A stretch of DNA of 64,000 bases from Effrenium voratum (taxonomy: Eukaryota > Sar > Dinophyceae > Suessiales > Symbiodiniaceae), in contig CAUJNA010000569.1 in the NCBI GenBank assembly GCA_963377175.1, forward strand, positions 314,482 through 378,481, written 5' to 3'. Of this stretch, positions 35,041 to 46,817 are shown in pieces (position 1 is the first letter of the stretch; each line of letters opens with the position of its first letter). The translations under genes were made by a program, and so were the position numbers. The notes under the pieces are model-generated. The model had not been told where the DNA came from. It worked only from the letters and a program-made list of their open reading frames with translations, and did no database searches.

Positions 35041-37440
35041 GGCAGAGTGTGGAGGGGCACCCTGGCTTGAACTCACAGCCCTCTATGCCTATGGAAGCGG
35101 ATATCGTTCAGGACGCCAAGGATGAACCAGGAGTTCGGAGGGCTGCATCAAGCGCTGTGTCCGCCGCAGGGACTGGAGTTGCTGTTGTCGACTGCCGCCT
35201 GAACAGAGGTAGAGGCCTCCGTCCAAGGCGCCTCCATCGCAGCCTTCTCGAGCGTCTTCCCGTCGAGCATCATGCCTGGCGTCCACAACATCCTAGTTTC
35301 ACCAAACAAGCTGGACCAACTAAAGAATTGTAATCTCGACTATCTCGCTTTCTGCAAACGCGGCGCTCCTCTCAAAGGTTTGTTGCGCAGGAGGAGCGCG
35401 TCGCGCGTGTGTGGTCTCCTCTTCCGCCGCTGCTGCGCTCGTGAGAGAGGTTCCGAGGTACACCGACGCGGCCGGAACCAGACGGTGGAGGCGACGCCCG
35501 CGTTGTACGCCAGGTCCCGTCTCTGTCTAGACTTGCGACGGCTGTGACGCGGACCTAGACGTGGAGCTCTCGCCGCGCTAGGAGCTTTGGTTCGGAGACC
35601 TTGATCTTCTGCGCTCCGGTGTTGGTCTGGGCAGCGTAGCATGGTGACACACGCCTGCCAACACGGTCTCAGTTGGTGAGGCCGCCCAGTTACCCAATGC
35701 CCAGAAGCCTGCCGAAGACTCAGGGAGCCCTTGCTGTACCCAACAGGAATTCCAACATAGCCGCTGGCCAACGATGTTGGAGTTCCTCCAACCTTCTGCA
35801 TAGGTTTCACCGTCTCTCACAGGACGACCTGGGGTGACTTTTGGCAGCAAAGGAGCATGCGCTCACCTAGTGTCTAGCTGAAGGAATTGGATGAGTGCAT
35901 GATATGAAGAGTTAGGGAAGTAAACTTGGACTGTGGGAGCTGAGCAGGTGATCTAAAATGTTATGTGGCATCGCTCGATGGACGCCGTGATATCTTCTAC
36001 GCAACGCGACGTCGGTGCCACGAACACCAGTTTGGCGGACGCGAGGCGCCAGGGGCGCAGATCGGAACCTCGCAGTCCGCGACACACACACACACATGAG
36101 GAGGTTACGGGCATGGGCGAGTGACGGGCAGATCATCGGCGAAGCCCAAGTGGACAGTCTCAGAACGAAATGGTTGCTATCGATAGAGAAGTGTCGCCGG
36201 GCTCGTTTATGGGCAAGGGAGTGGGGATATCATGGTCTGTCACTCCTAACTGGGACGGAGCAATCCTACAAGTAGGGCCCCTCCAACAGACCTCATAACC
36301 CTTGTAAGCCGTGTTGTAAGCTCAACAAGTCATGTTGCAACCCCGGTAGCTTTAGTCGTTACATTAAGTACGCGCAGGTTGCCGCACTTGCGTGAACCTT
36401 TTCGTATCTGCACGAGGTAGTAAGCTCCTGGAACTTGTAACTAACTTACAAAAAAAGCAAGAGAACAACAAGTTACGGAAGTTATGGAACGCTTATGAGA
36501 TGTCGAATTTGGGCGGTTTGGAACACATGGGCAACCGCTTGCTCGTTGTGAAGATTCCAAGTTTTCGTGGCAGTCGCCAAGAACTCATTTGAAGCCTCGT
36601 TCGCGGCGTGATAACGGGCGCCGGCCAGCGCCACGCACGCAGATGCTGCAGCAAAGGCATAGGCAGTCTTGGCCGACAGCAGCGGTGGCCCGCGCAGCGC
36701 CATCTTGTCCTATCCTGCGTAGTGGCCGACCACGGAAGCCATAGGTGCGCAGCACACACGCCAAGCTCTCGAGACGCGCGGGTTCTCTGCGCTTGCGATC
36801 TCTGAGATGGGGCGCAATGCATTTCGTGAAGCAAGCAAGGCCAAGCCACTGCCTCATTGGTTGCAGGAAGAGCAGGATGCGCGGCCGCCTGGGAAGTCTC
36901 GACTGCAAAGTCCGGGGGGCCAGCCGGCCTGCGGGAGCCTGTTTCGTTTTCCGCGTCGCTTCGGAAAAACAATGGGTGGCTCACTGACACCCGCTGTGTC
37001 TACACCCGCCCGGAATTTCCGGACAGGTCCGGAATATGTCCACAAACCGTGAGGAGCAAAGCCTGCGTGAGCGTGTGTGTAGCGTCCGAGCTTTGAAGCG
37101 ACGGTACGCACTGTGCTCAGCACGCTGGCTGAGGGGGGCCGGCCAAGACCGCGTCCCAGCAGTAGCAGTGGTCCGACGGAAGACGTGGGCCAGAAAAACT
37201 GCCACAAGTGCCGCCTCTCCTCCGGCACTCTGCGTCGCGTTGTTCCTTTTGATTTCTGACTGACAAAGGAAACCAGGATTCGCGCGCGTTGATTGCTGAG
37301 GCTTGTGAAGCTGTGCGCGCAGCGGTGGTCCGGGAGTCGGCTGGCCTGAGCGCCACGAGCATGTTTTATGAAAAGCAGAAATTACACAAAACCAATCAGT
37401 AAGGCATCTACGCAGTTGTAAGTTGACGAATGCCCTTCTG
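35041..37440. other. Stretch without identified gene
   Basis: Overlapping short frames on both strands, none with a recognisable domain. A small (CA)n lies at 36081-36094. I see no RNA gene. Confidence 0.5.
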
Positions 37441-37458
37441 CATAAACACCCCCCTCGA

Positions 37459-37856
37459 TATGCGGGACAGAGTGCGGGACAAAGTGCCGGACAAAGTGCG
37501 GGACAAACTGCTGGACAAACAACTGTCCGGCAAGTTGTCCGGGGGTTGTCCGGAAGGTTGTCCGGAGGGTTGTCCGGAGGGTTGTCCGGAGGGTTGTCCG
37601 CGCACTTTGCCCAGATTTATGCTGCAAACCCCCCCCTCCCGCGAGAACACTTCCCTCCGAGTGGTTTCCGAGTGGTTCCGAGCGGGTTGTCCGGGGGTTT
37701 GTCCGGGGGTTTGTCCCGGGCTTTTGGGCCCTCAAAGCTGTCCGGAGGGTTGTTCGGGGGTTTGTCCGGTGAGTTGTCTTGCCGATTTTGTGCCTTCAAA
37801 GCTGTCCGAGGGTTGTCAGGGGGTTTGTCCGGGGGGTTGTCCGGGGCTTTAAGCTC
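37459..37856. repeat. 12-bp minisatellite arranged as a foldback
   Basis: GGACAAAGTGCG-type 12-mers (37467-37525) are followed by TTGTCCGGAGGG-type 12-mers (37533-37605), which are their approximate reverse complement. Two further clusters of TTGTCCGGGGG units follow at 37685-37770 and 37800-37850. The right-hand units are G-run rich and could form G-quadruplexes. Frames through it give Asp-Lys-Val-Arg or Gly-Gly-Leu-Ser repeats. Confidence 0.9.
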
Positions 37857-40080
37857 GTTTGGCCTCTGTCAAGTTGTAAGCACAAGAAGTTACTTATATG
37901 GAGCATTGGAGAAGTTCAAGGTAAGCCCTACTTGTATCGACTTTCAGTACTCGAGGACTTGCCGTAAAAAAAACTGCCGACAGGGATAGGTTAATGCAAT
38001 GCATTAGGCTTATTTACGGGTGAGCAGTTCCGCCTTGGCCCTGATGAGACTGTAATGAACTGGTACAAAAGTGATTCGCGGGAGCTTGAGAAACGCTCCG
38101 ACGCTGAACACCGCGTTCCCTGGAACACCTTGCAGGATTCGCGTCTGAGAAAGGCATTGAGGCGCCTGCGCCTGCGGAGCTATTCTGATTTGGCGGCGAA
38201 AGAAAGTAAGGCGCAACAAGAACCCGATCTCGAACTGACAACACGTGCCACGAGGCTTGCCATCAAGGATGCGCCCAAGAGTCACCAACAACTCCTTGCC
38301 GCAATGCCCCAGCTTTTCTTGTGCTGCGGAATGCAAGACTCATGGATGCGCAATGGAATGCTCATGGAGGATTGTTCGGTAGTAGTTGCAGATCATGTCC
38401 TGCGTGTTTTGGGAATATGTGTACGTATTTGCAATTCCTTTGGCTTGTTGGGTGAAGATTCATTTGACCCAGTGTCGCCATCTATCATGCCCGTGCGACC
38501 TGTTGCGCTGATGGATGGGTCGATGAGCCGCTGTACAAAGATGTATCTGCTTGCGCGATTCCAGTGTGAATTTTCTTTTGGCCCGGGGTATGACGCCGAC
38601 CCCAGAAAACGAATGATGATGGTAATTTCCTTGACATAGATTTGCGTATCTCGATGGTGCGACCTGTCACTTGCGACCCAAGTCTTCGGCCGACGCTTTG
38701 CAAACTGGACTGTGACACAAGTGTGCCAGCTGAGGTAAGGAGATCTTGGACGGCATCCCCAAAGATGAGGCTGCCGGTCTTGGTGTGGGAGCTTCCACCA
38801 TCACTTCGCGCGGACTGTGAGAACCATGCTGGTTTCAGGAGTTTTGACACGTTTTCCGTCAAATCTTTTGGCTTAGGCACCCTCGTGTCGAGGTTGCGAA
38901 TTTGCCGCATTGTTCCTTCGCGGTTCGGGCGCGAGTCCCATTCGAGGAGGTTACCACACACCAGTCAGAATCAATGACATTCTCTGCGCTCTCAGCTTGT
39001 CAGCCGTAGGGTGGTCTGTGAGACCACGGATTGCAAATTTCAAGCATCGCTCGCAAATGTTCGGTAGTGGCGCTCGAGGGCGCCATCGTCTGTGACGTTT
39101 CGGTTGTGCCACGATGGCGCCAGCAACGGGAATGTTGTTCCAGGGCTTGCCCGGGTCGGCTAGCCACGAAACTGGGCAGACCACACAGTGGTGAGTGCGA
39201 GTTCGTGTGACTTGCCGATCCAGACGTAGAGCGCCCTCGGACGAGGGTGGCGACTTCGAACGGGAACTTTTGCAAGTCTGCCAAACTGCTTCTTCGTAAG
39301 GCCCGTTTGAAACATGCACACACTTGTCAGAATCAAACGCAGCATTTTATGCTCTCCCAACTGCGAGCGTCAAGGGCTCAAGGTAACATTTTCAATAGCT
39401 TGACTGCCGCAAAAGTTGGTACTCACTCCCACTTGACACTAAAGGCCAAGGCAGCCTCAACGCCGGAATGGTTTTCACTGCATGTCGTGTGAGGGTCCGA
39501 TGCCATGATTCGACCAGGCCGGGCGCCTGACTTCCTTTGGCAGCAGTGCCCATGGCCAAGGGACCTGCAAACCGTGTGCGTATTGGCAGGCGGCCCAGCG
39601 GGAAGACCTGTCAGGTAGGGGGATTTCGACCATGGAACTCGATTCAGCTTGTACTTCCGTTTTTGTTCTTCTTTTGGTGGGGGAGGGTTCGCATATTGGA
39701 ACTCTCTGTGAAGATCTTGCTTTGCTTCGGGTATCGTTTGGCGGGCTCACCTGGCTCGCCTATTTTGGGTTTTGAAGAGGAGCTGTGGCACCTTGCCGCA
39801 GAGCAAATTTGGGCACAGTGACCTGGATGCTCGATCTGCACGCCCTCAGGTTCAAGGGGTGCTGTCAAAATGGAGTTGCGTGTCATAACTGCCCGGCGCT
39901 TACGGCGACACACGGGTGAGCGGGGGGTCCTGGATGCTGTGCCTTGGCGAAGGCATGGTTCGATTCCTTTTGCACATGGGCCTCAGATGCTTGAGTTGCC
40001 ACCTGGAGCGAAAGTACCTGATATGTTTGAAGGCATAGCTTTTGACCCTTCGGATGGTTGTAGTATCCTTTTGTCAAGCT
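37857..40080. other. Stretch with open frames but no supported gene
   Basis: The longest frame is 194 codons (+, 38055-38639), opposed by minus-strand frames of 158 and 108 codons (38485-38961 and 38010-38336). Some of the minus-strand text (SVGRRLGSQVTGRTIEIRKS, KELLVTLGRILDGKPRGTCC) looks mildly protein-like, but no motif or continuity supports either strand. Confidence 0.4.
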
Positions 40081-41240
40081 AGATGTTTAAGCTGAGTTCC
40101 TCCCCCAGGATGATCTGTTGAATGCTTTTCTCAGAATTTAAGTTGAATTGAAAAGGAGGTTACTCTAGTTGAGTTTCTCGTGTTAATGATAATTAGAAGT
40201 CTGAAGCCAAATTTGGCTTTAAAGGTGGCGCTTCCCCACAAGGATTCGTTCAATCTTGAGTTTGGGTTTCAATAGAACTTGGCAAGGAAAGAATGCCAGA
40301 AGAACCTTTTTTTTGTAAAGAGCACATCACTGAGATGTAAAAATGCATTTCTGATGTACTGCGCTTTGTTCAATCTTTTCATAGCAAGAATGCCACCAGA
40401 AACCTTAGCTTCAATTCGAATTTGAATAGGCGCCTCTTCACTACAGGAAGCGTCAATTAGATTTGAATTAGAGTTTCTATGTCTGCTTAGAGCAGAGCTT
40501 TGGAGGATATGAGCCGGCCATCAAAAAGAGCCGGCTTGCGAGATCTGCGATATGACACTCCTGCTCTTATCGAGTACTCTAATTATTTCCTCGCAGCATT
40601 TTAGCACTTCCAGGCCGCAAAATACTGTCCCCAAAAAAGCAATCCTTTCAAACTTGACAGACGCCAAAGTGCCACAAGCTAAACAAACAAGTAATCGCTT
40701 TGGGTCTTGGAGCTCTTAGGCTGCGGATTATGCTTTTCGGGACCTTACAGCTTTTCAGCGCTTCCAGGCCTCAAAACTATGTAAGGTTGGGGTCTCGGAG
40801 CTCTTGACAAGGCTCCTTGTAAAAATCCTTAAAACGCCAAATCCATTGCTCCTTGTACTGGCGAGCCATAAACAGCCTTATATAGCTCCGTTTAAAGGCG
40901 TCTGTCCTTGCGCAAACACTTCTAAAGCTTCTTTACAAGTTTCATTTGGGCTCAGAATGGAGTTGGTGGGAATGATGCTAGGATCCAAATTCAAAAAGAG
41001 AAGTTAAACGGGAATTCCTTTCCAGGCAGGATGTTAATTTCAATAGCTTTTTTAGTGGGATTTGATAGGGGACGAGTTTAATCAGAATTTCAACCTCAAT
41101 TTGGAGTTTAAACACAAGGCCCTTCTCCAATGGCTTTCAGTTAGATGTAATATAATTTTGAGTATAATTTAGTAATGATGGGACTTTGTTAGAATAGAAT
41201 AGCGAAGATGGGGCAGGAATGATACGCAACGACCTGCAGG
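40081..41240. other. AT-rich island with internal diverged repeats
   Basis: Base composition shifts to clearly AT-rich compared with the GC-rich flanks. Phrases recur within it: 'aagaatgccaccagaaacctta' (40386) resembles 'aagaatgccagaagaacctttt' (40289), and 'agcgcttccaggcctcaaaa' (40757) resembles 'agcacttccaggccgcaaaa' (40603). No gene was recognised; the longest frame is 67 codons. Confidence 0.6.
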
Positions 41241-41662
41241 CGCGGCACTTTCCAAGAAACGTGTGCTTTGACAGAGAACAAGCAGGACAAAATGCGCCAT
41301 GAAGAGTTCTTTACTTTGGCCGCCATGATGTGATCAAAATGAAAAAACATGTAGTGAACGGGCCATGAGAAGCGACCACCCTATTCAGGGCTAGCCGGAT
41401 TCTGGATGATGAGTTGCCTGTGTGGGCAAAACCGTCATTTCGAAGAATCCGACCGCCAGAGCGGGACAACGAGCGATACCTTTCAGTTATGGAGCGACAC
41501 CCATGGCCCCTTCGCGCACTCAGTTGGCCCTTCACACGCTACACTTGAGTGTGCTTCGCGTACTGGACTTGCGCTACAAATGCTGCCACTGTAGCCAGCC
41601 ATGTCATGTGTTTTGACCGTCCGACATATGGGGTCAGCATTTGTATATTTATGTATATAGTT
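41241..41662. other. Flank left of the LTR retrotransposon
   Basis: Unique-looking DNA with only short frames, ending in an AT-rich patch ('tgtatatttatgtatatag') immediately beside the insertion point. Confidence 0.5.
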
Positions 41663-41667
41663 GTGGT
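41663..41667. repeat. Target site duplication, left copy
   Basis: GTGGT directly precedes the left LTR. The matching pentamer after the right LTR (49041-49045) is GCGGT, one mismatch away. A 5-bp duplication is the norm for Ty1/copia integration. Confidence 0.7.
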
Positions 41668-41827
41668 TGTTAAAGTTGGATTGATGTTGTAAATACCTGA
41701 AGACCTGTGTGTGACAGCGCGGCACTGTTGTTTCCAGGAGGCAAGCTGTAGCTCTACTGTATCTAGGCTCAAGGCCTTGATCATACAGATGTGCAAGGGC
41801 ATGTACAAGAGGGGATGTATATTAACA
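41668..41827 (-). repeat. 3' LTR of the retrotransposon
   Basis: 160 bp, starting TGTTAA and ending TTAACA on the + strand, a perfect 6-bp terminal inverted repeat with the canonical TG...CA ends. It differs from the other LTR at five positions by eye. Being this short, it is near the low end for copia elements. Confidence 0.97.
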
Positions 41828-41836
41828 CCCCACCTT
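41828..41836 (-). other. Polypurine tract
   Basis: On the element's sense strand AAGGTGGGG lies directly against the 3' LTR. It has one non-purine. This is the standard primer site for plus-strand DNA synthesis. Confidence 0.75.
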
Positions 41837-42048
41837 GGATTGATGTATTCCTACATCAAGACAAACAGTTGTGCTCTAGCTTGTCGAGGTGATGTAAAGT
41901 TGTTATCAGCTCTGCAGACTGTTTCAGTTTGTACAACGGTTCCTCTAATGTGTCGAGCGTTTGTGCAGACTGCATGTGCCACTTGATGTCTCCAAGGTGT
42001 AAATGCAACACCTTGTATCCCCAAAGCCGGTGTGCCAAAAATCGGCGA

Positions 42049-43000
42049 TTACTGTGTAAGCAGTGTGGATCCTGCTTTCACTCCTGTAATGTACTCATTG
42101 TACACCTGTGCCTTTGTTGCAGCGTAGTTCACGTAGAACAAATGTTGCTGCTCAAGGATGTAGTCAATGTGGCCCGGATGCCCTGGCACTGCCTGTCCCT
42201 CAATCGTGCCACGTGTGTTGAGACTGTTTGCATCCTGCATCGAGATGTGCCTCACCAATGTTATTTGATGTGCAGGTGGCAGATGTTTGATGCTGCCAAC
42301 TCCCATCAAGGACAATGCCTGTGCCACTGTGGCATGTCTGCGGCATGTGTCCTCATCTGTTGCGAGTTGCTCGAGGTTCACGCAGGCGTTGTGGGACCAG
42401 ATGTACCCTGTGTTCCAGTTGAACTTCATGTAGATCCCGAGCAGGCCATTGTTGCCGGTGTACTTGATAACCTGGTGTTTGGACAGCTCGTCTTGTGTCT
42501 GCATCCATGTCTTGTTCATGTGAATTTGCATGTGTACTGCACTGTAGCCCCGATTGAAGAAATTAATGTAGCCGCGGGATGCCCGCTCGGCAATGTGCCT
42601 CGCATCCAGCTGTACCGTGGCCACAATGAAGGTGTCGAGGTGCTGTGTTCTGCATGTCCCGACAGAAATGTAATTCAGAAGGGTTGTGACAGCCTCGAAA
42701 GGGGAACAGCACGATGTACTCGACCTCTGGGCTTCTAGCCCAGCCATGGATGTGTTTCAGTTCGCCATTCTCTGTCCAAGATGTGAACTCCTCAAATGCC
42801 ATTGCAATGTACATCATGTTGGTCTTGTTCTGGATGGTGTCCATGTGGATCCCATCCAATGTATGCAAGGGCTGTTTCCCGGTGATGTTCTCCTCAGTGT
42901 AGCCCCAAGATGTAAGGCTCATCGCGTCCCATGTCCTCGCCACTGTGACCTCTGTGGCCGGGATGTACCCAGCGATCCTTGTGAGTCCTGACATCGCCAT
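42049..43000 (-). CDS. ORF3 between pol and the 3' LTR, function unknown
   Basis: It begins at ATG 43000 (MAMSGLTRIAGYIPATEV) and ends at a stop at 42049. The first part runs in one frame to about 42705. An extra base in the CCCC run at 42701-42704 then shifts the text by +1 into the second frame (from EAVTTLLNYISVG). Together they would give about 317 residues. An in-frame TGA sits four codons upstream of the ATG. Tyr-Ile or Tyr-Met pairs recur (GYIP, MYIA, EYIV, NYIS, GYIN, IYMK, GYIW, DYIL, EYIT). No transmembrane run, signal peptide, zinc knuckle or known motif is seen, so an envelope role is not supported by sequence, although the position is that of env in retroviruses. Its composition is less A/C-skewed than pol. 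Confidence 0.6.
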
Positions 43001-43325
43001 TGTGCACCTTCAATGTACAGGGGTGTGTCTCCACAAAATGTAAAATGGCTGCGGCATGTATCAAAGACATTGTCTGAAACATGTATGAAACCTCATGCAG
43101 TAAAAATGTACCCGAGGATGTAAAAGGTGTGGTCAAAGATGAACTCAAAGTTGTGTACCCAAAACCAGAAAGGTTGTATCATCTCCAGGGCAGGTCCATG
43201 ACTGTACCTAACCTAAAGCTAAAACATGTGCGCCGGCCCTTTAGTTGTGAAACATACACGTGTGTCAACTGTGCAACTGTTGTTTAACATACTGTGCAAC
43301 TGTGTGAAACTGGTGTTGTGTGACC

Positions 43326-46300
43326 TCACAGGCCAACGTTGTACAAGTGCTTGTTGGGTGTGTCGCAGCTGACAAACTTTGTCAGCAGGTCTGATGGGTT
43401 GTCTTCAGACCTCACTTTGCGCATTGAAATGATTTTGCTTTTGACATGTTGTTGTATGAAGAGGTGTCGTAGCTCGATGTGTTTTGCTTTCTTTGATGTG
43501 CCTTCCCTCATTGATATTGATTTTGCTGCACTGCTGTCTGTGTGTATCCTGATGTTGATGCGTACCTCAAATGCTTCTTTTATGAAGTTGCCGGTGTAGA
43601 GGCTTTCCTGTGCAGCTGTACCAATTGCGTACAGTTCTGATGCTGCTGATGAAAGTGCTATTGTGGCTTGTGTTCTGCTGCCATAATGTACTGCTGCTCC
43701 AAAGAAGTACAGTACAAATCCTGTTGTGCTCTTTCTCGTTGTTTCACATGATGCTCAGTTGGCATCTGTGTATGTGTCAATGTTGAGTGGTATTCGCTTG
43801 TCCTGTGTTTGCATCTTTGGTCGCAAGTTGTGTCGCATGTACCTTGTGCCCTTAAGGTACCTGATCATGTGCTTGAGCTTCTTGTTGTCAAACTGTGTTG
43901 GTGCTTGTAATGATCTTGCTAGCTCTTTTGCTCCATAGCTGATGTCTGGTCGTGTGTATGCTAGCCATTGTATTTTGCCAACAAGCCGCCTGTATCGTTT
44001 GTGCTGTTCGTGGTCAAGTGGTGCTTCGTCTTCTGCTGTACCTTTCATGTGTGATACCCGTGGTGATGGTGCTGGGTTGCATGTAGTCATTCCTGACTCT
44101 TCCAGGATGATGTCAACATAGTTGTTGTTCAAACTGATGTCGATGTGGTCACCCCTGTGTGAGATGTTCCTGCCAAGGAAGTGGGTTGTTGATCCAACTG
44201 TTAGATCGCCGGTGTGTCTAAGCAGAACTTCCTTTTGTATGCTGCTGAACAGTGTGTTGATGATGCTTTGTACTCCTATGAATAGGAGATCGTCTGCATA
44301 GATCATAATGTAGACCAGGCAATCCTCTGACCTGTAGACATTGCTTTCTGTTGTGCATCTCACCAATTCGAGTGTGACTGTGAGAACGTGTGCTATGTGG
44401 TCTTGCCATTGTTTTGGTGATGATCTAAGACCGTAGGTTGCTTTGTTTAGCCGCCGCATTATGTGTCTGTTCTCTTCGTTGGAAAACTCGTGTGGTGGTC
44501 TCATTACCAGATTGTGTGTGATGGCTGCTGCATGTAGAAATGCAACACTCACATCTCCTGTGCAGACCGACCAGTTGTACACCAGTGCCATTGTGAGAAG
44601 CACTCTCAGAATGCAAAACAATGGTGTACTTGCGAAGAGTAGGTCGTGGTCTGTAACGGGTTCTGTGTAGCCTTTTGCTACTATGCGTGCTCGTACTTCG
44701 TTGTGTTTTGGTTTTAGAACCCATCTTGATTCAATGATGTTCGCTTGTTGTTCTGGTGTCATTGTGTTGCCATCAATCTCTGTGAAGACTGATTGTTCTT
44801 GCATTTGTTGTACTTCCTTCTTCATGCCTTGTGCTACAAGTTGTGGATCCAGGTCTTCTGTGTCATGTATGATCGGCTCCAGTAGGATCCTTTCATTTTC
44901 GATTTCTTGTGTGTCTTCATTGGAGGTTGTCTCCATTTGTTTACCATCCTTTGTTGTGAACTTGATGGCATTGATTCTCATCTTGCTTTTTGGTTGTTCT
45001 GCTGTTGTAGGCCGCTCAAGGGTTTGTCTCTCTGCTGTGGTGCGTTGTTGCTTGCCGGTGCTGCCTTCTGCTATTGTGTCATCTCTTTCTCTTGTCTGTG
45101 ATGTGTGCGGTGGTGCTGGCAATGATGGTCGTTTCTGATGTGCCGGTGATGTAGCCATAGGTGATGTTGGCTCTGCTGTCCTCTTCTGCTTTGGCTGTTG
45201 TTCGCTCGACTGTGCTGCGCTTTGTCTCTTGTTCTCTGCTGCCGTGCTTGTTGCTGCATCCTTCTGTGATGTAGTTGTTTTGCTTGCTGATGGCATTGTT
45301 ACTGGTGGTGTGAGAGTCGGTGTGGGCAGTGCTGGTGCTGGTGTCTTCCATGGACCTGTGTGTACACAGTCCAATAGTTGCTGGTCGTATTTGTGAGGCA
45401 TTATCTGCCTTCTGATTGCCCTTGCTCTGACAATCTTGTTGTAGATCCCAATGAGGGATTCGCCTGTAGTTGTGTCCTTGCCAAGCCAGATCCCGTTGTA
45501 GAACCTTGGCTCTAATTTTGGAAATTGTTTTACTGTTGGTAGCATGTATTGCACTGTCTCACCAAACTCGCACAAAGGTGTATGCTGTTCTCTGTTCCAT
45601 CTGTTGAAGTAGCTTGTGCATCCATTGCTGTGCAAAGCGTACCTGTTCATGATGTATGCACTGCGTCGAACGATCCAAGGCATGAGTGGATGTTTCATTG
45701 GAATGTCTCTGTTGTAGTTTTGCTTGATCTGTGCCTTGAGTGTTCCGATTTGTGCAAAGAATGTTCTGTGTGCTCGTTCTACTCCTCCTTGTGATTGTGA
45801 ACTGTATGCTCCTGAGTTCCGGGTTGTGATGTTGCCATTCTTGCTTGCTACTGTAGTAATGAGTGCTGTCAGGAAATCTTCCTGATCTGATTGTAGTATT
45901 GTGTGTGTTGTTCTTCCACACTCAATGAGGAAGTGCTGTAGCTGTGTGACTGCATAGTCGAAAAGCATCCTCTTGTCGGTCGATTGTATTGCCATGATCA
46001 TCCCTGATTGGATGTCAATTGCTGTGAGGATTGGATGTACCTTGTTGTCATCGAAGCCTTTGATGTAGCCGAAGTCGAGTTGTACGATTGGAAGCTTGCT
46101 GTGCTGTTTTGGGTGGTTGTTTTGTCTGCCTCTTGATTGTACGCATATCGGACACCAATTCCTGTAAGGGAGGTGCGTAACATTGTGCTCCAAAATCTCC
46201 TGTTGTGTGGGTTGCTTGGGTGCCTGTACTGCTTTTGCTCTTGTGCCTTGTTGTTGTTCTTCATCATCTGACTCGAGCTGTGTTGGGAACTCCTGATGTT

Positions 46301-46817
46301 CCTCAAAGTTTGTCCAGCCTGTCCAAGGCTTGTCGGATGTCTTTGCTGGCTGTGTTGTCCATTCATCTTCTATCAATCTTGTGTGTTGTCTTTCTCCTCC
46401 AACTGGTTGTACCTTGGTCTGTCTCCAAGGTAAGAGTCGTTTGATGTCTGGCCCGTTGTGTGTCTGCTCTGGTATGTAAAACGCTGTTCTAGGCTCAACA
46501 TGTACTCTCTTCCAGTATGGGCCTTCTCTGTACCAGTATCCAGGGTGTTCCTCTGAAGGATGTGGAAGTCCTTGTCCAGCTGCACCTTTGGTGGTGTGTG
46601 GCGCAGGTGTGTCCTTTGGTGGTGTTGTTTTCTCTCTAAGCCGTGTGCGCGGTTTGTACTGAATCACTTGCGGTGTCACCCTCTGTGGTGCACTTTTTGG
46701 CTGTGTCTTTGTTGCAAGCTGTTGCTGTATTGCCTCTGGCAATGTTGTGCCTTTCTTGATCCTGAATGTTGTCTCTCCTTTCCACATTTGTGGTTGTGCT
46801 TTGTTTGGCGCTTCCAT
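43326..46817 (-). CDS. pol: Pol: integrase, reverse transcriptase, RNase H, with internal TGA
   Basis: From ATG 46817 the frame runs 1,020 codons to TGA at 43755-43757, then stays open in the same frame to a stop at 43326. The integrase HHCC region is HNVTHLPYRNWCPIC (residues 211-225). Its catalytic triad is Asp248 (QLDFGYIKG), Asp311 (LQSDQEDF) and Glu347 (GGVERAH), with 35 residues between the last two as in DD35E. A Thr/Pro/Gln-rich linker follows (about 485-610). In RT the first Asp is 755 (TGDVSVAFLHA) and IYADDLLFIG is at 839-848. RNase H starts with Asp1018 (DTYTDAN) and continues beyond the TGA with ASCETTRKSTTGF, ALSSAASELYAIG, HTDSSAAKS and SKKAKHIELRHLFIQ. The TGA falls where copia RNase H has a conserved Trp. 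Unless read through, RNase H is lost. Confidence 0.93.

Noticed and set aside
38010..38961. Open frames on both strands, up to 194 codons
   Set aside because: Neither strand shows a domain or continuity with neighbours, and the openness is mutual. Kept as unassigned.
42049..43000. ORF3 as an envelope glycoprotein
   Set aside because: No signal peptide, hydrophobic membrane anchor or fusion-like segment is visible. Position alone is not enough.
43755..43757. TGA read as Trp through a variant nuclear code
   Set aside because: Only one such codon is seen, Trp elsewhere in gag and pol is TGG, and ORFs here end in TGA. A point mutation is simpler.
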